Notes: a model not told the origin generated them from the letters alone. Counted from the stretch's first letter, positions 29,729-42,934 are shown. The stretch: DNA of 64,000 bases from Mycolicibacterium helvum (GCF_010731895.1 NZ_AP022596.1:6076001-6140000), one strand, 5' to 3'. Program-made: numbers and translations.

Positions 29729-31477
29729 GTGGATACCGACCACCAGAATCCGTCGAATGGTTCCGCCGAACGGATCCGCCTCGGCGAATGGGCGGGCGGT
29801 ATCGCCGACGAACCCGCCCAAATCCCGTCCATCCGGATCGGCCGGCGGTGGATCAGCACCCTGTGGCTCGTCCCGCTCGGCGTTGCGGCGCTGGTGATCG
29901 GCGTTGCCGTCGCCCAGCATCTGCGGCAGTTCGAATGGATGCAGGAGTTCATCGATCGCTACCCGGGAACGGTCGCCCCACGTGGCGCCATCGAACCCGG
30001 CATTCCGGCATGGCTGAGGTGGGGACACCTCTTCAACATCGTCTTCATGATGTTCATCATCCGGGCCGGCCTACAGATCCTGGCCGACCATCCGCGCCTC
30101 TACCTGAATTCGGGCAGCACGCCGGGTACCGCCTGGCTGCGGCTACGCGGACCCATCCCGGCGGACCGCCTCGATCCCGCCAACCCGGCAACGGTGTGGA
30201 CCGCAAAGGACGACTCGGTGTCCTTGCCGAAGTGGCTCGGCATACCCGGTGTCCGCCACACCATCGGCCTGGCCCGGTGGTGGCATTTCACCTTCGACTG
30301 CCTGTGGCTGCTCAACGGAATTGTGTTCTATGTGCTGCTGTTCGGCACCGGCCAGTGGCGCCGGATCGTGCCCGAGTCGTGGGAGGTCATTCCCAACGCC
30401 GCCTCGACGGCCGTGCAGTACCTGTCGCTGGACTTCCCCGTCAACGACGGGTTCGTCGCCTACAACGGACTGCAGCTGATCGCCTACTTCCTCACCGTGT
30501 TTGTCTTCGCGCCGCTGGCGTTCGTCACCGGGCTCCTCCAGGCACCGGCGATCGCCGCCCGATTCGGTCTCGGGCACGGGCCGGCGAACCGCCAAGTTGC
30601 GCGGTCTGTGCATTTCATCGTGCTGCTCTGGATGGTCTTTTTCATCCTGGTGCACACCGTCATGGTGTTCGCCACCGGTCTGATCGGAAACCTCAACCAC
30701 ATCGTTTTCGGAACCAACACCAACTCGTACTGGGCGTTGGTCGTCTATCTCATCGCGATGGCGGTCATCGCCGCGCTCTGGCTGTGGGCGTCGCCGTTCA
30801 CGTTGCGCCATCCACGGGTCGTCCAGAAGGTCGGCCGATATGCCATCGGCTGGCTCAAAGGCTTCATGGAGTGGTTTCATCCGCACGCCAACTACAGCGA
30901 GAAGGACATCTCCCCCTATTTCTGGCCCAATGGCACCCCGCCGGCATCGCAGGAATACCAGAATCTGCGGGCAGGTGGCTGGCGCGATTACCGCCTCCAG
31001 GTCGGCGGGTTGGTCGAGAACCCGCGGGAATTCAGCTATGCCGACCTGCTGGCTATGGCCAAGCATGAACAGATCACCCAGCACTACTGCATTCAGGGCT
31101 GGTCGGGCATCGCCAAATGGGGTGGTGTACGCGTGGCCGATCTCCTCGACATCGTCCGCCCGCTGCCGAGCGCGCGCTGGGTCGTCTTCTACTCACTCGC
31201 CGACGGGTCCGAGCCCGGGGGCGGCCGCTACTACGACTGCCACAAGATCGAACACATGCGTCATCCGATGGCGTTGTTGGCCTACGAGATGAATGGCGAT
31301 CCGCTCTCCGAAACCCACGGCGCCCCATTGCGGTTGCGCAATGAAGTGGAGCTGGGCTTCAAACAGGTGAAGTGGATCGGGGCGATCGAGTTCGTCGACA
31401 GCTTCGAGCGGATCGGCAAGGGACAAGGCGGTTACAACGAGGACCACGAGTTCTTCGGATACCGGATGCCGATCTGA
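29729..31477 (+). CDS. Membrane cytochrome b-like / sulfite-oxidase-family molybdopterin fusion
   Basis: 582 residues. Residues 40-370 contain five or six membrane spans with histidines suited to heme binding (RWGHLFN, RWWHFTFD, SVHFIVL, LVHTVMV), like cytochrome b561/thiosulfate-reductase b subunits. Residues 390-575 are a molybdopterin domain of the sulfite oxidase/YedY group, with Cys454 in HYCIQGW as the likely molybdenum ligand and GGRYYDCHKIE further on. The fusion would let electrons pass between the quinone pool and the molybdenum site. The substrate is unknown. The next gene starts immediately after its stop. Confidence 0.85.
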   Translation: MDTDHQNPSNGSAERIRLGEWAGGIADEPAQIPSIRIGRRWISTLWLVPLGVAALVIGVAVAQHLRQFEWMQEFIDRYPGTVAPRGAIEPGIPAWLRWGHLFNIVFMMFIIRAGLQILADHPRLYLNSGSTPGTAWLRLRGPIPADRLDPANPATVWTAKDDSVSLPKWLGIPGVRHTIGLARWWHFTFDCLWLLNGIVFYVLLFGTGQWRRIVPESWEVIPNAASTAVQYLSLDFPVNDGFVAYNGLQLIAYFLTVFVFAPLAFVTGLLQAPAIAARFGLGHGPANRQVARSVHFIVLLWMVFFILVHTVMVFATGLIGNLNHIVFGTNTNSYWALVVYLIAMAVIAALWLWASPFTLRHPRVVQKVGRYAIGWLKGFMEWFHPHANYSEKDISPYFWPNGTPPASQEYQNLRAGGWRDYRLQVGGLVENPREFSYADLLAMAKHEQITQHYCIQGWSGIAKWGGVRVADLLDIVRPLPSARWVVFYSLADGSEPGGGRYYDCHKIEHMRHPMALLAYEMNGDPLSETHGAPLRLRNEVELGFKQVKWIGAIEFVDSFERIGKGQGGYNEDHEFFGYRMPI

Positions 31478-32641
31478 GTGGTGCGCGCAGCGAGGGCTCA
31501 ACGATACGTATTGGCGTTAGCGGCGATCCTGTTCGCGTTGATGGCGACCGCGCCGGTGCCGCTGGCCTCGGCAGACCCGGACACCGACACTGCGGCTGCT
31601 CCGGTGAAAGTGGCCGTCCACCCACTGGAACCCTTCGTCATGCAGACCAGTAGTGGTGAGCTCACCGGGTTCAGCGTCGACCTGTGGAACGAGGTTGCCA
31701 AGCGGCTCAAGTTGACCACCGAGTTCGTCGACACCGAGGATGTCCGTGGACAACTCGCCGCAGTCCGCGACGGACGTGCCGATGTCGCGATCGGCGCGAT
31801 CTCGCTGACCTACGAGCGGGAGCGCTCCTTCGACTTCTCGCAGCCGACCCTGGACGCCGGACTGCAGATCATCGTCCCGGTCGAGGACACCCGACCGGCA
31901 GTGCCCGGACTGGGCGGCTACCTCGAACTGTTGTTCTCGCGCACGATGCTCATCTGGCTCACCGCCGCAATTGTCGTCAGTGTGATTCCAGCCCACGTCT
32001 TTTGGCTGATCGAACGTCGTCGACCCCCCGCCGACCCCGACGAAAAGCCAAAAGTGTCGCGATCCTATTATCCCGGCGTCTTTCAGGCGTTCGGTTGGGG
32101 CATCGGATCTTTGGTGGGGCGTCAGACCACGCAGCCGACCAGTGCGATCACCAAGATTCTGGCCATAATCTGGGGTTTTGCGGGCGTCGTGTTCATCTCG
32201 TTTTACTCGGCGAATCTCAGTGCCACCCTGACCGTGACCAAGCTCGCCGCGAAAATCAGCGGACCGGCCGATCTCTACGACAAATCTGTCGCCACGGTGG
32301 CGGGCACAACCGCCTCGGAATTCCTACGTGGCATGGGAATACGCGCGACCGAGACATCGACCATCGAGGATTGCTACGAGTTGCTGCGCAATGAGGGCTA
32401 TGAGGCTGTGGTGTACGACGCGCCGGTTCTGCGGTATTACGTCGCCCACCGGGGAGAAGGTGTCGCCGTGATGGCCGGCCCCGTCTTCCAGGAGGAAGAC
32501 TTGGGGTTTGTCCTGGCCATCAACAGCCCGCTTCGGAAACCGATCAACCAGGCGTTATTTCAGATGCGCGAGGACGGCACGTACAGCCTGCTCAAGGAGA
32601 AGTGGTTCGGCGACGATGTCGCCACCGCCAACCGCGCGTGA
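31478..32641 (+). CDS. Prokaryotic ionotropic-glutamate-receptor-like channel
   Basis: 387 residues. Signal peptide 1-31; ligand-binding lobe S1 (43-135) with LTYERERSFDFSQP, where the Arg would hold the ligand carboxylate; membrane helix 157-178; re-entrant loop near 198-215 (FGWGIGS); helix 224-246 followed by SFYSANLSATLTV at 241-253, close to the SYTANLAAFLTV motif of eukaryotic glutamate receptors; then lobe S2 with VAGTTASEFL and YDAPVLRYY. A plain solute-binding protein would not have the two helices and the pore loop. Probably a tetrameric ligand-gated cation channel. It starts one base after the oxidoreductase stop. Confidence 0.83.
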   Translation: MVRAARAQRYVLALAAILFALMATAPVPLASADPDTDTAAAPVKVAVHPLEPFVMQTSSGELTGFSVDLWNEVAKRLKLTTEFVDTEDVRGQLAAVRDGRADVAIGAISLTYERERSFDFSQPTLDAGLQIIVPVEDTRPAVPGLGGYLELLFSRTMLIWLTAAIVVSVIPAHVFWLIERRRPPADPDEKPKVSRSYYPGVFQAFGWGIGSLVGRQTTQPTSAITKILAIIWGFAGVVFISFYSANLSATLTVTKLAAKISGPADLYDKSVATVAGTTASEFLRGMGIRATETSTIEDCYELLRNEGYEAVVYDAPVLRYYVAHRGEGVAVMAGPVFQEEDLGFVLAINSPLRKPINQALFQMREDGTYSLLKEKWFGDDVATANRA

Positions 32642-32688
32642 AGGGGACCCGTCAATTACACAGGTATACAACAGATTAAGGAGATGGG

Positions 32689-33729
32689 ATGACGAGCTCG
32701 GCACCGATGCAGCTTGGTATGGTCGGCTTGGGACGGATGGGAGCCAACCTGGTTCGACGGTTGATGCGGGACGGCCACCGATGCGTCGTCTATGACGTGA
32801 ATCCCGCCGCGATCAGCGAACTGGCCGCCGAGGGCGCCACCGGCGCCGCCACCCTCGAGGAGTTCGTCGCCAAACTCGATGGCCCGCGGGCCATCTGGCT
32901 GATGCTGCCCGCCGCGATCGTGGACTCGACCCTCGACGCCCTGGTCCCGCTGCTTTCGTCCGGGGACACCGTGATCGACGGCGGAAACTCCTACTACCGC
33001 GACGACATCACCCGGGCGCAGAAGCTCGCCGAAAGTGGCCTGCACTACGTCGATTGCGGCACCAGTGGCGGTGTATGGGGCCTGGACCGCGGTTACTGCC
33101 TGATGATCGGCGGGGAAACCGATGTGGTGGCCCACCTCGATCCAATCTTCAAGACCATCGCACCAGGGATCGGAACCGCCGAACCGACCCCGAGTCGGCC
33201 GGCCGATGCTGGTGGTACCGCACCGGAGGGCTACCTGCACTGCGGCCCCAACGGCGCCGGGCACTTCGTGAAGATGGTCCACAACGGCGTCGAGTACGGG
33301 ATGATGGCCGCGATCGCCGAAGGGCTCAGCATCATCAAGCACGCCAATGTCGGACAACCGGATCGCGACAACAAAGAAGTCGACGCCGAAACCACGCCGC
33401 TGCGCGACCCGTGGGCCTATCAGTACGACATCAATGTTGGCGAGGTCGCCGAGGTCTGGCGCCGCGGATCGGTGGTGGGCTCCTGGCTGGTGGACCTGAT
33501 CGCCGACGCGTTCGCCGCCTCCCCCGCGCTCGACCAGTTCTCCGGGCGGGTATCCGATTCCGGCGAAGGACGATGGACGGTGCTCGCCGCCGTCGATGAG
33601 GGCATCCCCGCCCCGGTCATCACCACCGCGCTGTACGAACGCTTCCAGTCACGTCAGCTCGGTGAGTTCACCGACCAGATCTGCTCGGCGATGCGCAGCG
33701 AATTCGGCGGCCACGCGGAGAAGAAGTGA
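32689..33729 (+). CDS. gnd: 6-phosphogluconate dehydrogenase, short (GndA/Gnd2-type)
   Basis: 346 residues. Rossmann motif GMVGLGRMGANLVRRL, substrate region DGGNSYYRDD and GTSGGVWGLDRG, and catalytic Lys in GAGHFVKMVHNGVEYG. It decarboxylates 6-phosphogluconate to ribulose 5-phosphate. The short form is generally NAD-linked. GGAG precedes the ATG. It overlaps zwf by one base (TGATG), as in the gnd2-zwf1 pair (Rv1122-Rv1121) of M. tuberculosis, which lies elsewhere on that chromosome. Confidence 0.93.
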   Translation: MTSSAPMQLGMVGLGRMGANLVRRLMRDGHRCVVYDVNPAAISELAAEGATGAATLEEFVAKLDGPRAIWLMLPAAIVDSTLDALVPLLSSGDTVIDGGNSYYRDDITRAQKLAESGLHYVDCGTSGGVWGLDRGYCLMIGGETDVVAHLDPIFKTIAPGIGTAEPTPSRPADAGGTAPEGYLHCGPNGAGHFVKMVHNGVEYGMMAAIAEGLSIIKHANVGQPDRDNKEVDAETTPLRDPWAYQYDINVGEVAEVWRRGSVVGSWLVDLIADAFAASPALDQFSGRVSDSGEGRWTVLAAVDEGIPAPVITTALYERFQSRQLGEFTDQICSAMRSEFGGHAEKK

Positions 33730-35129
33730 TGCCGGTGAGCGCTCACAATGCCAGTCCCGCTGATGTTCTGGTGGTCTTCGGCATCACCGGGGATCTGGCG
33801 AGGAAGATGACCTTTCGGTCGCTGTACCGCTTGGAGCGGCGCAAACTGCTCGACTGCCCAATCGTCGGCGTGGCGATCGACGATTGGTCCGCCGACACCT
33901 TGCGGGAACACGCCCGCAGTGCTGTCGAAGCCACCGGCGAGCCGGTGGACGACGACGTCTTCGCCCGATTCGCTGCCCGGCTGTCGATGGTGTCTGGCGA
34001 TTTCGCCGATCCGGCAACCTACGGCAAGGTGGCCACGGCCATCAGCGGATGCACCAATCCGGTTTTCTATCTGGAGATTCCGCCGTTCCTATTCGGCCGG
34101 GTGGTGGAGGGCCTTGCCGGCGCCGGCCTCACCGCCAACGCGCGCGTGGTGGTGGAAAAGCCATTCGGGCATGATCTTTCGTCAGCCAAGGCGCTCAACG
34201 ATCAGTTGAGCGCTCACCTGCAGGAGTGGCAGATCTATCGCATCGACCACTTCCTGGGCAAAGAGCCGGCGATGGACATCCGCTACATCCGGTTCTCCAA
34301 CTCGATCATCGAGCCGCTGTGGAATCGCGATCGAATCGAGGCCGTGCAGATCACGATGGCCGAAGACTTCGACGTGGCGGACCGTGGCCGCTTCTATGAC
34401 CCGGTCGGGGCGTTGCGCGACGTCGTGCAGAATCACCTGCTACAGCTGATCGGACTGATCGCCGCCGAACCATCCAGCGGCGGCCCAGACGGGTTCCGGG
34501 ACAAGCGGGTCGAGCTGTTCAAGAGCATCCGTCCTGTCGACCCCAGCCATTACGTGCGCGGCCAGTACGCCGGCTACCTGGACGTCGACGGTGTCGCGCC
34601 CGGTTCTACGACCGAGACCTTCGCGGCTTTGAAGTTGCACATCGACAACTGGCGCTGGTCGGGTGTGCCCTTCTTCATCAGAGCAGGCAAGGCTCTTCCG
34701 GTGCGCGCCACCGAGATTCGGGTGATCTTCAAGCGGCCGCCGCCACTGCCGTTTCTGCCGCCGGCCAAAGAGCCCAACCAGCTGATCTTCCGGATCGACC
34801 CCGATGCCGGCGTCGATCTGGTGTTGCAGGCCAAGGAAAGCGGCGACGACGCCACCCGCGCTGTCAATCTCTGTCTGGTATTCGCCGACGAAATGGCGGA
34901 CGCACCCGAACCCTATGAGCGCCTCCTCGGGGATGCCATGCGTGGCGACTCCAGCCAGTTCATCCGCGAGGACGCTGTCGAAGAGACCTGGCGAATTGTG
35001 CAGCCGCTGCTGGAATCTCCGCCGCCGATCGAGGTCTACCAGCCGGGCTCGTGGGGACCGTCGGGAGCCGACGCACTGGTCGCCGGCTACCCGGCATGGC
35101 CTGAGCCCTGGCTGCCAGCACAGAAGTGA
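33729..35129 (+). CDS. zwf: Glucose-6-phosphate 1-dehydrogenase
   Basis: 466 residues. The nucleotide-binding FGITGDLARKM motif is at the N-terminus; the substrate and catalytic motif RIDHFLGKEPAMD follows near residue 175, and FFIRAGKALP is in the C-terminal domain. It produces 6-phosphogluconolactone with reduced nicotinamide cofactor. ATG 33729 shares a base with the gnd stop; a GTG three bases upstream is also possible. It overlaps the GH63 gene by four bases, so gnd-zwf-glycosidase form one transcription unit. Confidence 0.94.
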   Translation: MPVSAHNASPADVLVVFGITGDLARKMTFRSLYRLERRKLLDCPIVGVAIDDWSADTLREHARSAVEATGEPVDDDVFARFAARLSMVSGDFADPATYGKVATAISGCTNPVFYLEIPPFLFGRVVEGLAGAGLTANARVVVEKPFGHDLSSAKALNDQLSAHLQEWQIYRIDHFLGKEPAMDIRYIRFSNSIIEPLWNRDRIEAVQITMAEDFDVADRGRFYDPVGALRDVVQNHLLQLIGLIAAEPSSGGPDGFRDKRVELFKSIRPVDPSHYVRGQYAGYLDVDGVAPGSTTETFAALKLHIDNWRWSGVPFFIRAGKALPVRATEIRVIFKRPPPLPFLPPAKEPNQLIFRIDPDAGVDLVLQAKESGDDATRAVNLCLVFADEMADAPEPYERLLGDAMRGDSSQFIREDAVEETWRIVQPLLESPPPIEVYQPGSWGPSGADALVAGYPAWPEPWLPAQK

Positions 35130-37789
35130 GCACCGCCGAACAGAGACGCCTCGACGAGGCCAACGCCGGGACGTCGCCGTGGCGCCGCTGGGGAACCTAC
35201 CTGAGCGAGCGCGCCTGGGGCACCGTCCGGGAGGACTACAGCGCCGACGGCGATGCCTGGGCGTACTTTCCGTTCGACGACGCCCACAGCCGCGCGTACC
35301 GGTGGAGTGAGGACGGCCTGGCGGGCTGGTGTGATGACGAGCAGACCATCTGTCTGGGCGTCGCGCTGTGGAACGGTCGCGACAGCGTCCTCAAGGAGCG
35401 GCCCTACGGGGTGGCCAACGAGGAGGGCAATCACGGCGAGGACGTCAAGGATTACTGGTTCTATACCGACAACCTGCCCTCACACGCCTACGCGTCCATG
35501 GTCTACAAGTACCCGCAAGCCGCGTTCCCCTATGAGGATCTGCTGCGCACCAATCAGCAACGTGGGCCCGACGATGACGAGTATGAATTGTTCGATGCGT
35601 TGCGCCAACAATGGCTGGAGCAACGCTATTTCGATGTCGACGTGGCCTACGCCAAGGACGGCCCAGAAGACCTCTACTGTCGGATCACGGTAACCAACCG
35701 AGGGCCTGACGCCGCACCGATCCACGTACTTCCCCAGCTCTGGTATCGCAACACCTGGTCATGGGACCCAGACCGACAACGGCCGCGGATCACCGCCTGC
35801 GGTGACGGCGTAGCGCGCACGTGGCACAGCAAGCTCGGACAACGGTCGTTCACGGTCACCACGTCGACCGGGGATGCTCCGCGACTACTGTTCTGCGAGA
35901 ACGAGACCAACAATCGCCTGTTGTTCGGATCGGCCAACGCATCGACCACCACCAAGGACGGCATCAACGACTACGTCGTCAACGGGATCTCCGAAGCCGT
36001 CGATATGGCCGAGGGCAGCAAGGTCGCCGCCCACATCTCGACGACCCTGCCACCCGGCGAAACCTTCACCGTCACCGTGCATTTTGCCGCCGCCGATACG
36101 GGTCATCGGCCCGGTCGCGCCGATGCGGTGCTGGCAGAACGTAAACACGAAGCCGACGAGTTCTACCTCGCTGTCGCTTCGGCAGAGCTGAGCGACGACG
36201 AACGGCTCGTGCAACGTCAGGCATTTGCCGGACTGCTGTGGTGCAAACAGTTCTACAACTACGCGGTGCGGCGCTGGCTCAAGGGCGATCCGGAACAACC
36301 GACACCCCCACGGCAACGATGGGCCGGCCGCAACAACAGCTGGCAACACTTCGCCGTCCACGATGTCATTCTGATGCCCGACGCGTGGGAGTACCCCTGG
36401 TTCGCCGCCTGGGACCTGGCGTTCCACTGCCTCGCCATGGCCCTGATCGATCCCGAGTTCGCCAAGGCGCAGGTGCTTGTGCTGCACGATTCCACCGCAC
36501 AACATCCGCACGGCCAGATCCCGGCGTACGAATGGAAATTCGGCGACACCAACCCACCCGTCCACGCCTGGGCGGCCTGGCAGATCTACCAACTCGACCA
36601 GCTTCGCACCGGCGTCGGAGACTGGGATTTCTTGGCCACCGCCTACCGGTCGTCCACCCTGAACGCCATGTGGTGGCTCAACCAGAAGGACGACACCAAC
36701 CGGGGGGTGTTCGGCGGTGGGTTCCTCGGCATGGACAACATCGGGGTGTTCGACCGCGACGAGCCATTGCCCACCGGTGGTGAACTCGCTCAAGTCGACG
36801 GTACGGCATGGATGGCGGCATTGATATTCCATCTCCTGGAGATGGCGATCGAACTGTCGCACCAGGACCCCAGCTACACCGATATGTTCAGCCGTTGGGT
36901 GTGGGATGCCTGGCTGGTCGCCAACGCACTGGAGAAGGGCACCTATCGGGTCAGCTTCTGGAACGATGACACGAACTTCTATCACGACGTCATCGAGATG
37001 CCGGACGGCACAAGCAGATCGCTGGAAGTGTTTTCCATGCAGGCGATCGTTCCGCTATTCGCGGCAATCGCCATTCCCTCCAGCGCGACCGAGGTGACAA
37101 CGACCATCCAGGACTGTCTGGAAGCGTTGGCACGGACCTATGAACACACCGACGATGATGTTCAGCTGGTGATGTCGGGCGGTGACGGTACACATCTCAT
37201 GATCGGCGTCGTTCATCAGGATCGGCTAACGAAGATTCTGGCGCGACTCCTGGACCCTGAACAGTTCCTCTCCCCCAACGGAATCCGCTCACTGTCGAGA
37301 TATCATCGCGACCACCCGTACACCTACCACGCCGGCGGTGCAGACTACGTCGTCGATTATCAGCCTGCTGAATCACGCAGCCGGATGTTCGGCGGAAACT
37401 CCAACTGGCGCGGGCCCGTCTGGTTGCCGACGAATTTCCTTCTGGTCCAAGCGCTCAACTCCTACGCCAGGTTCCTCGGAGAGGCCTACCGCGTGCCCGA
37501 TCCGGCGGGGTCGGCCGATCAGGTGTCCCTGCAGGTGGTGGCCGACCGGTTGGCCCGGCAACTCACCGGTCTTTTGGTTCGCGATGAGGCCGGCCGACGA
37601 GCGGTGTTCGGCGACAACGAGTATTTCCAAACCGACCCGCACTGGCGTGACCTGGTCCCGTTCCACGAGTACTTCGACGGGGACACCGGTAAGGGACTGG
37701 GGGCCAGCCACCAGACCGGCTGGACGGCGACTGTCGCCCTGCTGCTCCAGTTCCGGGGGAATCTGTACTTCCGGGCCGGGCACGGGTAG
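35126..37789 (+). CDS. GH63-like glucosidase
   Basis: 887 residues from GTG 35126. An N-terminal beta domain (about 1-330) and an (alpha/alpha)6 barrel after residue 380, in the manner of glycoside hydrolase family 63. Conserved barrel stretches include YPWFAAWDLAFHCLAMA and GQIPAYEWKFGDTNPPVHAWA, in which the Asp and Glu are candidates for the acid/base pair, and GGNSNWRGPVWLPTNF near the end. No signal peptide, so it acts in the cytoplasm, perhaps on an alpha-glucoside. Coupled to zwf through a four-base overlap, so glucose released could feed the pentose phosphate route. Confidence 0.87.
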   Translation: MSTAEQRRLDEANAGTSPWRRWGTYLSERAWGTVREDYSADGDAWAYFPFDDAHSRAYRWSEDGLAGWCDDEQTICLGVALWNGRDSVLKERPYGVANEEGNHGEDVKDYWFYTDNLPSHAYASMVYKYPQAAFPYEDLLRTNQQRGPDDDEYELFDALRQQWLEQRYFDVDVAYAKDGPEDLYCRITVTNRGPDAAPIHVLPQLWYRNTWSWDPDRQRPRITACGDGVARTWHSKLGQRSFTVTTSTGDAPRLLFCENETNNRLLFGSANASTTTKDGINDYVVNGISEAVDMAEGSKVAAHISTTLPPGETFTVTVHFAAADTGHRPGRADAVLAERKHEADEFYLAVASAELSDDERLVQRQAFAGLLWCKQFYNYAVRRWLKGDPEQPTPPRQRWAGRNNSWQHFAVHDVILMPDAWEYPWFAAWDLAFHCLAMALIDPEFAKAQVLVLHDSTAQHPHGQIPAYEWKFGDTNPPVHAWAAWQIYQLDQLRTGVGDWDFLATAYRSSTLNAMWWLNQKDDTNRGVFGGGFLGMDNIGVFDRDEPLPTGGELAQVDGTAWMAALIFHLLEMAIELSHQDPSYTDMFSRWVWDAWLVANALEKGTYRVSFWNDDTNFYHDVIEMPDGTSRSLEVFSMQAIVPLFAAIAIPSSATEVTTTIQDCLEALARTYEHTDDDVQLVMSGGDGTHLMIGVVHQDRLTKILARLLDPEQFLSPNGIRSLSRYHRDHPYTYHAGGADYVVDYQPAESRSRMFGGNSNWRGPVWLPTNFLLVQALNSYARFLGEAYRVPDPAGSADQVSLQVVADRLARQLTGLLVRDEAGRRAVFGDNEYFQTDPHWRDLVPFHEYFDGDTGKGLGASHQTGWTATVALLLQFRGNLYFRAGHG

Positions 37790-37810
37790 CTGGCGGGGCG
37801 GGAGTAGGGC

Positions 37811-41566
<3,756 letters not shown>

Positions 41567-41570
41567 GTAC

Positions 41571-41662
41571 GCTCCTTCCATTACGGAAGGCGTCCTTGAC
41601 TCTGCCGAGCGTGGCGGTCACCGGCATGGGCCGGAGAACCGTTGCAACGCCTCTCGACGGTG
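41571..41662 (-). promoter_or_regulatory. Candidate S-adenosylhomocysteine (SAH) riboswitch of metH
   Basis: Read on the minus strand. P1 is GTCGAG (41653-41658) with CTCGGC (41604-41609). The conserved junction AGGCGTTGCAA follows P1. P2 is formed by CGGT/ACCG plus CCGGC/GCCGG, then CCACGCTCGG closes the core, near the family's CCAGGCUCGG. The pseudoknot is AGGCGT (41647-41652) with ACGCCT (41588-41593). The 3' strand also pairs as CCTTCC (41585-41590) with GGAAGG (41574-41579), which contains the Shine-Dalgarno. The two pairings exclude each other, so SAH binding would free the ribosome site, as expected for an ON switch before metH. The rest of the 317-base gap up to 41883 shows only the PAC2 promoter. 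Confidence 0.72.
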
Positions 41663-41871
41663 AAAAGTCTACGTCGTCGCCCGGCGACGGGACGCCCAGC
41701 TCAACTCGATCCGCATGGGGTAGCGCATCGTGTCGGCATCGCCATAGTTACCCAGGTTAACCAGTTTGCAGCCGAAGGTATTTCGACGTCGGCGCCTTGG
41801 CCGCGATCGTTGTACCGGTCACCACGCCGGAGCAGTCGGTCCGAGAAGGCTCATCTCAGCCGATCACCCCT

Positions 41872-41877
41872 TACGCT
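41872..41877 (+). promoter_or_regulatory. Candidate leaderless -10 element of the PAC2 gene
   Basis: TACGCT, 6 nt, then GTG 41884; no ribosome binding site in between. Confidence 0.42.
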
Positions 41878-41883
41878 GAACTC

Positions 41884-42777
41884 GTGACCCCGTCGAACTT
41901 CAGCGGCACGAAAGGCCCGGACCTGCCCGAATTGCAGAACACCATCATTGTCGCGGCTTTCGAGGGGTGGAACGACGCCGGTGACGCGGCCAGTGACGCG
42001 CTCGAGCACCTGGATGCCATCTGGGAAGCCGACACGCTCATTGAGATCGACGACGAGGCCTACTACGACTACCAGGTGAACCGTCCGGTGATCCGACAGG
42101 TCGACGGTGTGACACGCGAATTGGTGTGGCCGTCGATGCGGATATCGCACTGCCGGCCACCGGGGTCGGACCGCGACATCGTGCTGATGCACGGCGTGGA
42201 GCCCAATATGCGGTGGCGCACGTTCTGCGCGGAGCTGCTGGCGATCGCCGACAAGCTCAACGTGGACACCGTCGTGATTCTCGGAGCCCTGCTGGCCGAC
42301 ACCCCGCACACCCGCCCGGTGCCGGTGTCGGGCGCGGCCTACTCCCCCGAGTCGGCGAAGTTCTTCGGCCTCGAGGAGACCCGTTACGAGGGTCCAACAG
42401 GTATCGCCGGGGTGTTCCAGGACGCCTGCGTCGCGGCCGGCATCCCGGCCGTGACGTTCTGGGCCGCGGTTCCGCACTACGTGTCGCAGCCGCCCAATCC
42501 GAAGGCCACCGTCGCGCTCCTGCGCCGCGTCGAAGACGTCCTCGACATCGAGGTGCCGCTGGCCGACCTGCCCATCCAGGCCGAGGAGTGGGAGCAGGCG
42601 GTCACCGAGATGACCACCGAGGACGAGGAGATTGCCGAGTACGTGGCCTCCCTCGAACAACGCGGTGACGCCGACGTCGACATGAACGAGGCGTTGTCGA
42701 AGGTCGACGGCGACGCGCTGGCCGCCGAGTTCGAGCGGTACCTGCGCCGGCGCGGTCCCGGCTTCCGGGGCCAATAG
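41884..42777 (+). CDS. PAC2-family protein (Rv2125-like)
   Basis: 297 residues from GTG 41884. The family core FEGWNDAGDAASDAL at the N-terminus and LLADTPHTRPVPVSG in the middle identify PAC2, a fold related to proteasome assembly chaperones in eukaryotes. The C-terminal third is acidic and helical. Whether it assists the 20S proteasome in mycobacteria is not established. Counterpart of Rv2125. Confidence 0.88.
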   Translation: MTPSNFSGTKGPDLPELQNTIIVAAFEGWNDAGDAASDALEHLDAIWEADTLIEIDDEAYYDYQVNRPVIRQVDGVTRELVWPSMRISHCRPPGSDRDIVLMHGVEPNMRWRTFCAELLAIADKLNVDTVVILGALLADTPHTRPVPVSGAAYSPESAKFFGLEETRYEGPTGIAGVFQDACVAAGIPAVTFWAAVPHYVSQPPNPKATVALLRRVEDVLDIEVPLADLPIQAEEWEQAVTEMTTEDEEIAEYVASLEQRGDADVDMNEALSKVDGDALAAEFERYLRRRGPGFRGQ

Positions 42778-42934
42778 CCTGGGAGTTGGCCGATGATCCG
42801 CTCGCGACAACACCCGACGCGGCAATACCTAAAATTGTTGAACCACAAGACTTTTGGGTGGATCACATCGGCGCAGCGGTTCAGCTGATGCCAGGAAGTC
42901 GACGCCCGGCAGATCCGTGACGATGGCAACGGGA

